Shown piece by piece: positions 9,583 through 17,987 of a stretch of 64,000 bases of DNA. Below the pieces are notes generated by a model. It made no database searches, was not told where the DNA came from, and was given only the letters and a program-made list of their open reading frames with translations. The position numbers were made by a program, and so were the translations under genes. Position 1 is the first letter of the stretch, and each line of letters opens with the position of its first letter. Origin of the DNA: Pelagicoccus sp. SDUM812002 (GTDB taxonomy: Bacteria; Verrucomicrobiota; Verrucomicrobiia; Opitutales; Opitutaceae); the NCBI RefSeq assembly GCF_031127835.1, contig NZ_JARXHX010000008.1, positions 205,090 through 269,089 of the forward strand, written 5' to 3'.

Positions 9583-10776
9583 CTATGAACGGAAGAGAAT
9601 GGATTCCCGTTGGAAAAAGGAGGCGACGAGACGGATGGAGAGCCAAGCGTACGCCAGCGAACTGGCGAGGGTGACGGTGAAGAAAGGGAGGTCGAAGGCG
9701 TCGCTCAGGAGTTGCTTCATGGAGAGAGCAATGTTGAGGACGGGGATGAAGCCGACGTAGAGGGGGCTCTCGGCGTCGAAGACGAAGGAGAGGGCCGCGG
9801 GAAAGAGGAAGATGACGATGAAGGGGAAGATGTAGGCCTGAGCTTCCTTGGGGTTGCGGGCGAAGGTGGAGACCAGCAGGAGGGCGGCCGAGCTTAGGAG
9901 AGCAAGCGGAACGACGATGGCCACGAGGGCTGCCAGGTTCACGTAGGAGAGGGAAAAGGATTCCCCGAAAAGGCTGCTGACGATTTGCTGGCCGAAGCTG
10001 ATGGCAGCTACGATCCCGAGGATGGAGCAGATCGCGGAGAGGAGGCTGACGACGAAGATGGTGTAGAGCTTGCCGCGCACGATGTCGTTTCGGGAAGCGG
10101 GGGAGACGAGCAGCGTTTCCATAGTGCCGCGTTCCTTTTCGCCGGCGCAGAGATCGAAGGCGGTGTTCAAGCCTCCGAAGGCGGCGCCCATGATCACGAT
10201 GTAGGGGAGGAAGATGGAAAGCACGAACCCTGACACGGCAGTATCTTCGGCGATGCTGGTAGAATTGATCTGAGTAGGCTGGATGAAGCTTTCGTCGAGG
10301 TCGGCGGAAGCTAGACGCGATTTGATTTGTTGCTTGTTGAATTCATTGAGGACTCCTCTTAAGCGGCCGTGGGCGTTGCCGGAGTTCTCGTTGGCTTGGT
10401 CGTAGAGGATCTCTATGGGAGCGGTGCCTTGGGATTGGAAGGAGGAGCGGGCTGTAGGAGGAATAACCACCACGGCGCGGGACTGGAAGGACTTGATCGC
10501 GTCGATCGACTCGTCTCGGCTTTGGTAGCGGGAGACTTCGATGGATTCGTTGGTTTCGATGAAATCTGTGAGTTCTGGAAATTCCGCTTCTTGGTAAATT
10601 CCGACTTCGAGAGTGGCTGTCTGTTGCTCGACGGCCTTCTTGCTGCCGAAGAATATGACCGCGCCCATGAGGCAAGGGGTGAGCAGCAGAGGAGAAACAA
10701 TGACGCCGAGTATGACACGTTTGTCGCGTAGGGTTTCTCGGAGTTCCTTGAGAAAGATGACTTGGGTGAGGGACAT
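9583..10776 (-). CDS. natB: ABC-2 type permease, NatB-like
   Basis: Membrane subunit of an ABC exporter, 397 residues. One transmembrane helix near the N-terminus (about 22-44) is followed by a roughly 130-residue extracytoplasmic domain and five more helices (about 175-395). The loop CAGEKERGTMETLLVSPASR is the typical cytoplasmic coupling motif of NatB/CcmB-like ABC-2 permeases. It lies 59 nt downstream of the ATPase gene in the same direction. The B. subtilis relative exports Na+; the substrate here cannot be read from sequence. Confidence 0.88.
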   Translation of the reverse strand: MSLTQVIFLKELRETLRDKRVILGVIVSPLLLTPCLMGAVIFFGSKKAVEQQTATLEVGIYQEAEFPELTDFIETNESIEVSRYQSRDESIDAIKSFQSRAVVVIPPTARSSFQSQGTAPIEILYDQANENSGNAHGRLRGVLNEFNKQQIKSRLASADLDESFIQPTQINSTSIAEDTAVSGFVLSIFLPYIVIMGAAFGGLNTAFDLCAGEKERGTMETLLVSPASRNDIVRGKLYTIFVVSLLSAICSILGIVAAISFGQQIVSSLFGESFSLSYVNLAALVAIVVPLALLSSAALLLVSTFARNPKEAQAYIFPFIVIFLFPAALSFVFDAESPLYVGFIPVLNIALSMKQLLSDAFDLPFFTVTLASSLAYAWLSIRLVASFFQRESILFRS

Positions 10777-10835
10777 TCGAATGGGTGAGAAGTGAAGAAT
10801 GAGTCTTGAAGGTCTCGAAAAGGTGCTCTCTTAGG

Positions 10836-11594
10836 CTACTCTTTGGCAGCGACCTTGGCGTCGAGTTCGTGGGCGATTTTTAGGAAGGCGTTTTCGAGGA
10901 CCTCTTCGCCGGTTTGTACTTTTATATCGGATACTGTGCCCTCGGTGGCGATCTTGCCGTGATGCACGATGGCGACTTGGTCGCAGAGGCGTTCCACTTC
11001 GCTCATGATATGGGTGGAGAAGACGACCGTCAGTCCGTCGTCGCGGCACTGCTCGATGAAGCCCATGATGGTTTGGGAGGTCATGACGTCGAGTCCGGTG
11101 GTAGGCTCGTCGAATATCATTACGGGCGGGCGATGGATGATGGAGCGTGCGATGGAGACGCGTTGCTTTTGCCCGGTGGAAAGTTTGTCGCAGCGGCCTT
11201 TTTGGAATTCGCCGATCTCCAGCTGTTCGATAAGCTCGTCGACCCGGCTGCGCAGGGCGGCTCCCTCGATGCCGTTGAGGCGGCCGAAGTATTCGAGCAT
11301 CTCGCGGGCAGTGAGGCGGCCGTAAAGGGCGGTGCCGTTGGACAGGAAGCCAATGGAACGGCGCACGTCTTCTGGCTGCTTGACGACGTCAAATCCTGCC
11401 ACGGTCGCGGAACCTTGGGTAGGTTCCAGCAAAGTGCCTAGCATACGCAAGGTCGTGGTCTTGCCGGCTCCGTTGGCTCCGAGGAGGCCGAAGATCTGGC
11501 CTGGCTGGCAGTTGAAAGAGACGCGGTCGACAGCTCGAACGAGCCCGCGTTTCCGGTCACGGAAGGTTTTAGTAAGCTTATTGGCTTCGATCAC
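10836..11594 (-). CDS. natA: ABC transporter ATP-binding protein, NatA-like
   Basis: ATPase partner of the ABC-2 permease, 252 residues. Walker A is GANGAGKTT, the signature is LSTGQKQRVSIARS, Walker B is PVMIFDEPT and the H-loop is FSTHIMSE. The Q-loop region is SIGFLSNGTALYGRLTAREM. Length and motifs match CcmA/NatA-type drug or ion exporter ATPases. It is the first gene of the two-gene operon. Confidence 0.9.
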   Translation of the reverse strand: MIEANKLTKTFRDRKRGLVRAVDRVSFNCQPGQIFGLLGANGAGKTTTLRMLGTLLEPTQGSATVAGFDVVKQPEDVRRSIGFLSNGTALYGRLTAREMLEYFGRLNGIEGAALRSRVDELIEQLEIGEFQKGRCDKLSTGQKQRVSIARSIIHRPPVMIFDEPTTGLDVMTSQTIMGFIEQCRDDGLTVVFSTHIMSEVERLCDQVAIVHHGKIATEGTVSDIKVQTGEEVLENAFLKIAHELDAKVAAKE

Positions 11595-12035
11595 GGCGGA
11601 GGGAGCGGTAAGAAATCGGGAGAGACGGGAGTGAAAGCGATGTCGAGCGACTTGGAAACCGTTTTCGCTCAGAACTTAGCAGGTAAATGTTACCGATCGA
11701 TGACGGAAGTGGATTTTCCGGCGTTTGTTGCTGGGAGTTGATTCTGCAACTCGCCCCGTCTGATTTGGCTCGCCGGGAGGAAATCGCTAGAGTCCGTCCG
11801 CCGGACGATGAGCGCTTTTCTCCATCATTTGCGCGAGAACGCTTAAAGGAAAGGGTTGGAGAGGCCGTTACGGAATCGTGAACCTGTTTGGTTCTTAGAT
11901 TTTTTTAACGATAGATATTGTTCCTAACAAGAGATGGATTCTCCGAAGCGAGGCTGGTGATGCGGCCTCGCTTCTTTGTGGGATCCTGCAACGCAGTTTG
12001 CGGATGAGCCGCAATCCTAACGAGTCAGGACGCCG
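11595..12035. other. Intergenic region without a supported gene
   Basis: About 440 nt between the natA start and the antiporter stop. A 64-codon plus-strand ORF at 11687-11881 has no recognisable features and I do not call it. The hairpin GAAGCGAGGC/GCCTCGCTTC (11945-11954 and 11965-11974) ends in only three T and is a weak terminator candidate on the plus strand. Confidence 0.5.
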
Positions 12036-12998
12036 CTACTGGCTGAGGAATACCCAGCTGTTGTATCCAGCGAAGGCTATCACCAATAGCGTGCCTTCGA
12101 TGCGGGTGACGCGACCTTCACCACCTTTTCGGTAGCAGACGAAAAAGAGGGCGACGGTAAGGATGGCGACGCTGGGCAGGTCGCGGGTGAGCACTTCGGA
12201 TACGGTTTGAAACGGACGGATTACGGCGGCTATTCCCACCACGGCGAGCGTGTTGAACATGTTTGAGCCGATGATATTGCCGATCACGATATCGTGTTCT
12301 CCTTTGCGTGCTGCGGCGATGGAGGAGGCTAGCTCCGGCAAGGAGGTGCCGACTGCCACGATAGTGAGACCGATGACGAGGTCGCTCACGCCCAGCTGAG
12401 TAGCGATTTCGACGGAGCCCCAAACCATGGAGCGGGAGCTAGCGAGGAGGAGGACGAGTCCGAGGATCAGCCAGAAGAAGGACATTCCAAGAGAGCTTTT
12501 CTTGCTGTTCAGATCTTCGGTAAACTCTTGGGCTAGGATGTCGCTGTTGCCTTTCATGCCCTCTCGGGTGGTCCAAGCCATGATGCCGGCGAAGACGACC
12601 AGCATGATGATTCCGTCATTTCTTGAGATATCGAGATCCCAGATAAGGTAGCCGACGACGATAGTGGCGAACGATAAGATAGGTAGCTCTTTCTTGAGGA
12701 TACTAGAGCGTACGGTGATTGGTGCGATAAGGGTGGTGACGCCGAGGATAAGGGCAATGTTGGCGATGTTGGAGCCGAATGCGTTGCCGAGGGCGAGGCC
12801 TGGGTTGTCTTGGGCGGCGGCGAATGCGGATACGACGAGCTCAGGAGCAGAAGTGCCAAAGCCGACGATGATGATGCCAATTAAAAGTGGCGGCATTCCA
12901 AAGTGCCCTGCCACACCGGATGCTCCGTCTATGAAGCGGTCGGCGCTCCAGATAAGGACGATCAGGCCGATAACGAGTGCGATGATTGGAAGTAGCAT
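12036..12998 (-). CDS. CaCA-family calcium/sodium antiporter
   Basis: Inner-membrane cation exchanger of 320 residues with about ten transmembrane segments. It shows the two inverted alpha-repeats of the family. Alpha-1 reads GFGTSAPELVVS ... GNAFGSNIANIALILG (about 47-88). Alpha-2 reads AVGTSLPELASS ... GNIIGSNMFNTLAVVG (about 215-255). The acidic residue in each PEL motif binds the cation. The family (YrbG, NCX-like) exchanges Ca2+ for Na+ or H+. It is a stand-alone gene here. Confidence 0.93.
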   Translation of the reverse strand: MLLPIIALVIGLIVLIWSADRFIDGASGVAGHFGMPPLLIGIIIVGFGTSAPELVVSAFAAAQDNPGLALGNAFGSNIANIALILGVTTLIAPITVRSSILKKELPILSFATIVVGYLIWDLDISRNDGIIMLVVFAGIMAWTTREGMKGNSDILAQEFTEDLNSKKSSLGMSFFWLILGLVLLLASSRSMVWGSVEIATQLGVSDLVIGLTIVAVGTSLPELASSIAAARKGEHDIVIGNIIGSNMFNTLAVVGIAAVIRPFQTVSEVLTRDLPSVAILTVALFFVCYRKGGEGRVTRIEGTLLVIAFAGYNSWVFLSQ

Positions 12999-13377
12999 TG
13001 TAAGGAGTGAGTGTGTAAAGCGGGGCTGAGGTTCAAGGATTCTTTAAATCGGTTTACGGGTTAGGCGGATTCGAGGATGATTCGAGCAGTTTCACTGTTC
13101 GACGCGTTTGCAGGCCATAAGTCGAGTGGGTAGGCTGCAGTCTTTCAAAACGGCTCTCAATCGCGATCGTCTGGTACGTAAAAATCGAAGCGTCGATAGC
13201 CTGCCTAGGGACGAATCGCGATGAAAATAGTATCCTTATTCTGGACCATCAACAGGCTGACGCTCGCCGTTATCGTATCGCTGGCGAACCGTCGGTTTGC
13301 TCGAGAACCATCTCTTTGCTGAGATAGATGAGCTCATCTCGGACAGCCCCAAAACCATTCGCTCAAGGTGGGCGAGT
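12999..13377. other. Intergenic region without a supported gene
   Basis: About 380 nt between the apbE stop and the antiporter start. A 33-codon plus-strand ORF starts at 13220 (MKIVSLFWTINRLTLAVIV) but has no support beyond an open frame. I see no terminator with a T-tract. Confidence 0.4.
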
Positions 13378-14325
13378 TTAAGATCTAGCGACGCGGGCTT
13401 CGGGAAAGCTCTGTTCAATCTCTTTTGCCTCTTCGCGAGAGCAGGTGGCGAGCGTGGTCGAAAGAGCGTCGGCGAGCGTGGCTGTTTTTGCGATCACGTG
13501 AACGGAGGCGTGATGGTTGACGGATAGTCCGGTCCGCGGGTCAATCAGGTGGTGGTGTTTACCGGTCGAGTCAAAGGAGGTTCCGTATCCGCCAGAGGAT
13601 GACAAGGCGTTGTTGTTGAGCTCTGCCACTTCGTGCAAACCGAAGCCGTTTGCCAGTCCGAGTTGCCAGTCCCGTCCGCTTGGATGATTGTCGAGGGCTC
13701 GCTTTTCGCCAAGGTCAATGAGCGTGTGGCCGAAGCCTTCGCCACGGAGCAACTCTGCTATCTTGTCGGTGATGTATCCTTGAGCAACTCCGTTTAGGGT
13801 GACGGTTGCTTGGGGATGCGAGAGTTCGATGTCTCGGCGGTTGATTTTGATGTGGCGGTAATCGACAGCGTGTAGGGCTTCTTTTAGATTTAAGGGAAGT
13901 CCTGACTCATTCGCCTCGAAGTGCTCTCGGTAAGCGGTGATGACAGGCTGGATGGTCACGTCGAAAATCCCGCGGGTACTTTGCCCGAAGGATTGGGCGT
14001 AGCGAAGAAGTTCGACAAGCTCTGTAGGCGCCGAAGAGAGTCGCTTGGATCGGTTCAGAAGGGAGAGACTCGATCTCTCGTCGTAGAGGCTGAATATGTT
14101 CTCTAGTCGTTGGATTTCGGATACGCAGCTCTTGAGTACCCTCTCGGCCTTGTTCTCGCTCTCGCAGTTCAGCTGGATCGTTGCCTGTGCACCGAGCACG
14201 ATGCCCTCCCATTTTCGTAGCGTTGCGGAGGGTAGCGCGGAGAAAAGTCGAGTCTGACTGGCGAGCGCGAAGGCAGCAGAGTTCGTGGCAGCGATTTTAA
14301 TGAAACGGCGTCGAGAGGAAATCAT
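13378..14325 (-). CDS. apbE: FAD:protein FMN transferase (ApbE), Tat-exported
   Basis: Transfers FMN from FAD to a Thr of partner proteins outside the cytoplasm. The 315 residues match the family. The N-terminus is a twin-arginine signal (SSRRRFIKIAATNSAAFALA). Conserved parts include the flavin-binding region (FSLYDERSSLSLLNRS), LNGVAQGYITDKIAELL (the family's GxxKGxxxD region, altered to VAQGYITD) and HHLIDPRTG, the Mg2+/nucleotide-binding end. It lies 12 nt after the PepSY gene. The FMN-binding protein two genes upstream carries the target motif, so substrate and enzyme share an operon. Confidence 0.93.
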   Translation of the reverse strand: MISSRRRFIKIAATNSAAFALASQTRLFSALPSATLRKWEGIVLGAQATIQLNCESENKAERVLKSCVSEIQRLENIFSLYDERSSLSLLNRSKRLSSAPTELVELLRYAQSFGQSTRGIFDVTIQPVITAYREHFEANESGLPLNLKEALHAVDYRHIKINRRDIELSHPQATVTLNGVAQGYITDKIAELLRGEGFGHTLIDLGEKRALDNHPSGRDWQLGLANGFGLHEVAELNNNALSSSGGYGTSFDSTGKHHHLIDPRTGLSVNHHASVHVIAKTATLADALSTTLATCSREEAKEIEQSFPEARVARS

Positions 14326-14337
14326 GGCTAGTTTGTA

Positions 14338-15129
14338 TCAGGAGCGTTCGCGCGCTTTCTTCAGGTACCTCATGGTGTAGTACACCCCGGTGAGCGTGAG
14401 CAGGATGAGGGCAATGGCGCTGAGATCTGCGATCCACTTTCCGACGCCACCGAAAAAGCGACCTGTATGAATGTCGAGGATGACACGGCCCCACGTGATG
14501 CCTTCTCCGCGAAACGATCTAAGGAGCTTTTTCTCCAATATTTCGGGTGCGGGGCTCGCTTCGATAGTTGCGAGTTCGAGCTTAGTCGCGGTCGGGGTCC
14601 AAACGAGTATGGATTCGTCGGAACGATATTGGCCGAGCTCTGTATTGATAAATAGGGTACGATGGTCAGTCGTTCCAATTTTGGAGATTTCGCTTCCGGG
14701 GATGTTTGAATCGGATAGCGTTTCGATGATATCGCCCTCTGGGGTAATGAGTAAGATGCTGTTGGGAAATGCGATGGCGTAGATATCTTCGAGTACAGCA
14801 ATCTCTCGGGGGTTGGGAAAGTGTCCGAGGCTGCGCTGGTCGAGAAAAAGTTGGTCGTCCAGCGAAGAGAGGCTACCGGTTGGCAGCAGGTAGTGGACCA
14901 GCTTCCCGGCGGGCTTGAGTCCATACCAGTCATATACCCAATCCGCTTCGATGGGGCGACTTTGGAAGTCGAGGTCATCGTTGTGATTGAGAAGGATACC
15001 GGTGAGGCAGATGAGAATAAAAATTGCTGAAAGGGCGACTCCGACGCGTCGGTGCAAGCGAAGGAGGGCGCGTCCGGGGCCGCGGCGTTTTCTGGGCACT
15101 CGCTTCGGCTTGCTCATTGGGCGCGGCAC
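14338..15129 (-). CDS. PepSY-associated transmembrane protein
   Basis: A 263-residue inner-membrane protein. The basic N-terminus is followed by LHRRVGVALSAIFILICLTGILLNHNDD, a PepSY-type first helix with a potential haem-ligand His. A roughly 180-residue extracytoplasmic domain and a C-terminal helix (ADLSAIALILLTLTGVYYTM) follow. It overlaps the FMN-binding gene by 16 nt and precedes apbE by 12 nt. PepSY membrane proteins of this kind are found in ferric reductase and other transmembrane electron-transfer systems. Here it probably passes electrons to or from the flavinylated partner. The precise acceptor is unknown. Confidence 0.85.
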   Translation of the reverse strand: MPRPMSKPKRVPRKRRGPGRALLRLHRRVGVALSAIFILICLTGILLNHNDDLDFQSRPIEADWVYDWYGLKPAGKLVHYLLPTGSLSSLDDQLFLDQRSLGHFPNPREIAVLEDIYAIAFPNSILLITPEGDIIETLSDSNIPGSEISKIGTTDHRTLFINTELGQYRSDESILVWTPTATKLELATIEASPAPEILEKKLLRSFRGEGITWGRVILDIHTGRFFGGVGKWIADLSAIALILLTLTGVYYTMRYLKKARERS

Positions 15130-15647
15130 TGGTCGAGGAAGAGAGCGAGCCTTCCCAGACGTTCAAGGGCGTTGACCGAAAGGGTGGCTCCGGATATTCC
15201 GTCGATGTTCTTGTTGAGGCGTAGTTTCTTGGTGAGCTCTGCCTCCTTGAATTGGTCGGTGAAGAAGCTGTGCTTCACTTCCCAGCCATGGCTTTCTCGG
15301 TAAATGAGAACTTTCAGCCGGACAATCTTGTCGCTCTCAACTACGATGCCGACGGTGATAGGCTTTACCTTGCCTATCTCCTCCAGTATCCAAGCGGATC
15401 GTTCGCCTTCAGACCAGTAGCGTACACGAAGCGCTGGGTAGTCGTGACCGAGTATCTTCTGGATTTCCGGCTTGAGTTCCTTGGTAATCCAGAGGACAGC
15501 GGGCTTAGGTGGGGCACCGTCAAAGGACTCTGCCACGAAAACGTCGGGTGCGAGGTATACATCCTCGTTCGGAGTGTCGCCAAAAGACGAATACGCGAAA
15601 GCAAGCGCGGCGAGGGCAGCGAGGCATTTCTGGGTAAGCGTAGTCAT
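15114..15647 (-). CDS. Secreted FMN-binding (flavinylated) domain protein
   Basis: A small periplasmic electron carrier with covalent FMN, 177 residues from the chosen start. MTTLTQKCLAALAALAFAYS is a good signal peptide, so I start at 15647. An in-frame ATG at 15683 would place the start codon in the loop of a strong hairpin. The C-terminal motif DGISGATLS matches the ApbE target consensus; Thr155 is the expected attachment residue. It overlaps the PepSY gene, and apbE is two genes downstream. The family includes RnfG/NqrC-like FMN-binding domains. Confidence 0.9.
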   Translation of the reverse strand: MTTLTQKCLAALAALAFAYSSFGDTPNEDVYLAPDVFVAESFDGAPPKPAVLWITKELKPEIQKILGHDYPALRVRYWSEGERSAWILEEIGKVKPITVGIVVESDKIVRLKVLIYRESHGWEVKHSFFTDQFKEAELTKKLRLNKNIDGISGATLSVNALERLGRLALFLDQCRAQ

Positions 15648-15665
15648 CGAAGATGAGAGAACGGA

Positions 15666-15697
15666 GAAGCCGAAGGGGCGCAATCCCCTTCGGCTTC
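15666..15697. terminator. Strong hairpin between porin and flavin genes
   Basis: A perfect 13-bp stem (15666-15678 with 15685-15697) and a 6-nt loop. Neither strand has a clear T-tract after it. It may be a partial terminator or an mRNA-stabilising element between the porin and the FMN-binding gene. Confidence 0.55.
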
Positions 15698-15719
15698 GAG
15701 TATTAGTGTTTCCGAAATA

Positions 15720-16985
15720 TTAGAAGTGGTAGCCGACTCCGAGATTGATGATTTCCTCGTCCTTGGAGGAGTCGGCGTAATCGGTGAATTGTACATCCCA
15801 CTTGAGGACTACGTTTTCGATCGGCCAGTAGTTCATGCCGATATCGAAGAAGGCGTCTTCTGTGTTGGAGGCGCTTCCGGCGTAGTTGTCGTAAACGCTG
15901 TAGCGGGCGAAGAAGCCAACGTCTCCAGCATCGGTTTCGAAGCGGTAGGACGGCTCGATGTAGTAGCCGAATTGTTCGTCAGCTCCTGAAACTCCTGGGG
16001 CTGCTCCACCTAGGTCCCAACGAGCGTAGAGGGCGCGGAGACCGAACCCGCCGCGTTGGTAATCCGCATGGGCGGAAAGGAGCGTGGCGTCGATGGTTTC
16101 CGAGAAAGTGCTTTGGGCGATGTCAGCTTGGTACTGAGCGGAGACTCCAACTTGGAGGCCAGGTGTTCCGGTGTAGGTAGCGCGAGTGGTGATGGCTCCG
16201 TTGGAAGCTTCCGCGTTGCCCACCTTTTGGCGGCCGCTACGGATGTTGAAAGCCTTGCTGCCGGATGTCGGAGAAAAGAGGCCGGTGTGGGCAGCCGCGT
16301 CGAAAGCCCAACCTGCGTCGTTGGTGTGACGATAAGCGACGCCGCCTTCCTACCAAGTGGTTGGGATAATGTTCTTTTCCACGTTATTGCGCTCGACTCC
16401 GTAGAAGGTCGCGGGCTCGTGGGTCTCGTTGAGAATGCCGACTGGGATCAGGAAGAGGCCGGCCTTAGCTGTGTCGCTCTCGTTGATATCGAATTCGACA
16501 TAGGCTTGCTCGAGCTCGATTTCCCCGGTTTGACCATCGCCGGCGATGGAGTGCTCAAGCTCGACTTCTGAGACGAGGCGAACCTTGTCATTGAAGGAAT
16601 GTTCGAGGAAAAGGACCCAGCGGTGAAAGTCCGCTTTGTCGGCCTTGCCGAAATTGTAGTGGAGCTCGCCGTAGCCGCCGAGATGCGTGCGTCCGGAGTC
16701 GCCCTCACCAGCTGCGCCAGAGGCAACGTAGCCCTCTACGAAAGTCGCGGTGGTCTCGACTTGGTTCGCGGTGACCTCGATGGCTTGTTTGGTTTCGACG
16801 AGGTTGCCCTCGGTGGCGTCGACGCGGTCGAGCAAGGAGTCTATCTGCTCCTGCTGTTTCTGGATGATGGCCCACATCTCCTCGCGACTAGGGAGGTTGT
16901 CCTGGGCGTTGAGCGTGCTTCCGAAAGCGGTGATACTGGCGATACCTGCGACTGCGAGGCGTGTCCAATTTTGGTTACCGTTCAT
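15720..16985 (-). pseudogene. Outer-membrane porin, interrupted by an in-frame TAG
   Basis: Encodes a 421-codon beta-barrel porin of the OprO/OprP-like type. A signal peptide (LAVAGIASITAFGSTLNAQ) is followed by a coiled-coil segment (about 33-80, IIQKQQEQIDSLLDRVDATE) and then barrel strands. The C-terminus, IINLGVGYHF, ends in Phe as expected for BAM recognition. The frame is stopped by TAG at 16350-16352, directly after IIPTTW. The next codons continue in frame as EGGVAYRHT. The family motif expected there is TWWEGG, so one G-to-A change (TGG to TAG) explains the break. No frameshift is needed. Either it is a real nonsense mutation, a sequencing error, or the codon is read through. It precedes the FMN-binding/PepSY/ApbE genes. 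Confidence 0.82.
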
Positions 16986-17432
16986 GGCGTTTTTAGGTGA
17001 AATCGGGTGTTGAGCGGTCTTATTCAGAATCGTTCTTGAAACTCAGTATCAACAGATTGACAAAGGCGGCGAATGAAACTGTGTCTCAATAACGAGTCAA
17101 GGGTTTGTTGAGAAAAAGTCTCAACTAGTATTGACGCGTCGGAGGGGATATTTCGCTGCGGTGACGCCCATTTTTCTGGGTCTAAAATTCGGCAAGAAGC
17201 CGAGACATCTTCGGTGGATTGCAAAGTGCAGCTCTCTGTGTGACGAAGGTGGAAAAGCGTAGGTGTTGTTGCGTGAGGCCTCGCTTTTCCGCTCGCTTGT
17301 TTGCGGAAAATCTGATGCGTGTTGAGCTTCGTTTAAGTTAAACCATCTCTGGGTGGTTCGGGGTATTTTCCGGTTGTAGCGTCGCTGTTTGAAACTGCCT
17401 ATTCTCAATACGACGCTCAAAATATCAGATAA
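16986..17432. other. Divergent promoter region between porin and RRM protein
   Basis: No gene is seen in about 450 nt. It must hold the promoters of the leftward porin operon and the rightward RNA-binding protein. A 19-nt inverted repeat at 17107-17125 is listed separately, with a further TCTCAA half-site at 17084-17089. Confidence 0.5.
17107..17125. promoter_or_regulatory. Inverted repeat, candidate operator upstream of the porin
   Basis: GTTGAGA-N5-TCTCAAC is a perfect 7-bp inverted repeat, 122 nt upstream of the porin start. A TCTCAA half-site lies 18 nt nearer the porin. The regulator is unknown. Confidence 0.4.
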
Positions 17433-17867
17433 ATGGAAATATACGTAGGAAACATCTCCTTCGGGCTATCAGAAGGAGACCTGCAAGACGCGTTCGAACA
17501 ATTCGGCGCGGTCTCACAACTCAAGATCATCACCGACCGCGAAACGGGTCGCTCGCGTGGTTTTGGGTTCATCACGATGGATAATGCCGATGAAGGCGCG
17601 GCAGCTATCGCCGGATTGAACGGGCAAGAGCTCGATGGACGTGAGCTTTCGGTTCGCGAAGCAACACCACGAGCGCCACGAGCGCCACGCGGCGGCGGCG
17701 GCGGCGGTGGTGGTGGCGGATTCCGCGGCGGAGATCGTCCGCGCGGCGGCGGCGGTGGATACCGTAGCGGCGGCGGTGGAGATCGTCGCGGCGGCGGTGG
17801 CGGTCACCGCGGTAATGATCGTCGTGGCGGCGGAGATCGTCGTGGCGGTTACCAAGACGGCTATTAA
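17433..17867 (+). CDS. RRM RNA-binding protein with RGG tail
   Basis: A 144-residue protein with one RNA-recognition motif (about 1-77). RNP2 is IYVGNI and RNP1 is RGFGFITM. The remainder (about 85-144) is an Arg/Gly-rich tail of GGGG and RGG/DRRGG repeats encoded by GGC/GGT runs. Such proteins resemble cyanobacterial Rbp and plant glycine-rich RNA-binding proteins and occur in many bacteria. They are thought to act as RNA chaperones, often cold-responsive. It is monocistronic, with its own terminator. Confidence 0.93.
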   Translation: MEIYVGNISFGLSEGDLQDAFEQFGAVSQLKIITDRETGRSRGFGFITMDNADEGAAAIAGLNGQELDGRELSVREATPRAPRAPRGGGGGGGGGGFRGGDRPRGGGGGYRSGGGGDRRGGGGGHRGNDRRGGGDRRGGYQDGY

Positions 17868-17892
17868 TACTACAAACTGTATCAAGATTTTG

Positions 17893-17925
17893 GAGACCTA
17901 CTCGTCAGCGAGTAGGTCTCTTTTT
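17893..17925 (+). terminator. Intrinsic terminator of the RRM gene
   Basis: GAGACCTACTCG (17893-17904) pairs perfectly with CGAGTAGGTCTC (17909-17920), followed by T5. It starts 26 nt after the stop codon. Confidence 0.93.
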
Positions 17926-17987
17926 GTCTGCCGATCCACTATGGCGAGGTCGTAGGGTTGAAGCGCGGCGCTATGTTTGTGATAGCG

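Noticed and set aside
11687..11881. 64-codon plus-strand ORF upstream of the antiporter gene
   Set aside because: No recognised features, no ribosome-binding site and a low-complexity charged C-terminus; the intergenic region explains it.
17514..17885. Antisense ORF over the glycine-rich RNA-binding protein
   Set aside because: The repeats of GGC/GGT produce open frames on the other strand; only the plus strand has RNP motifs and a terminator.
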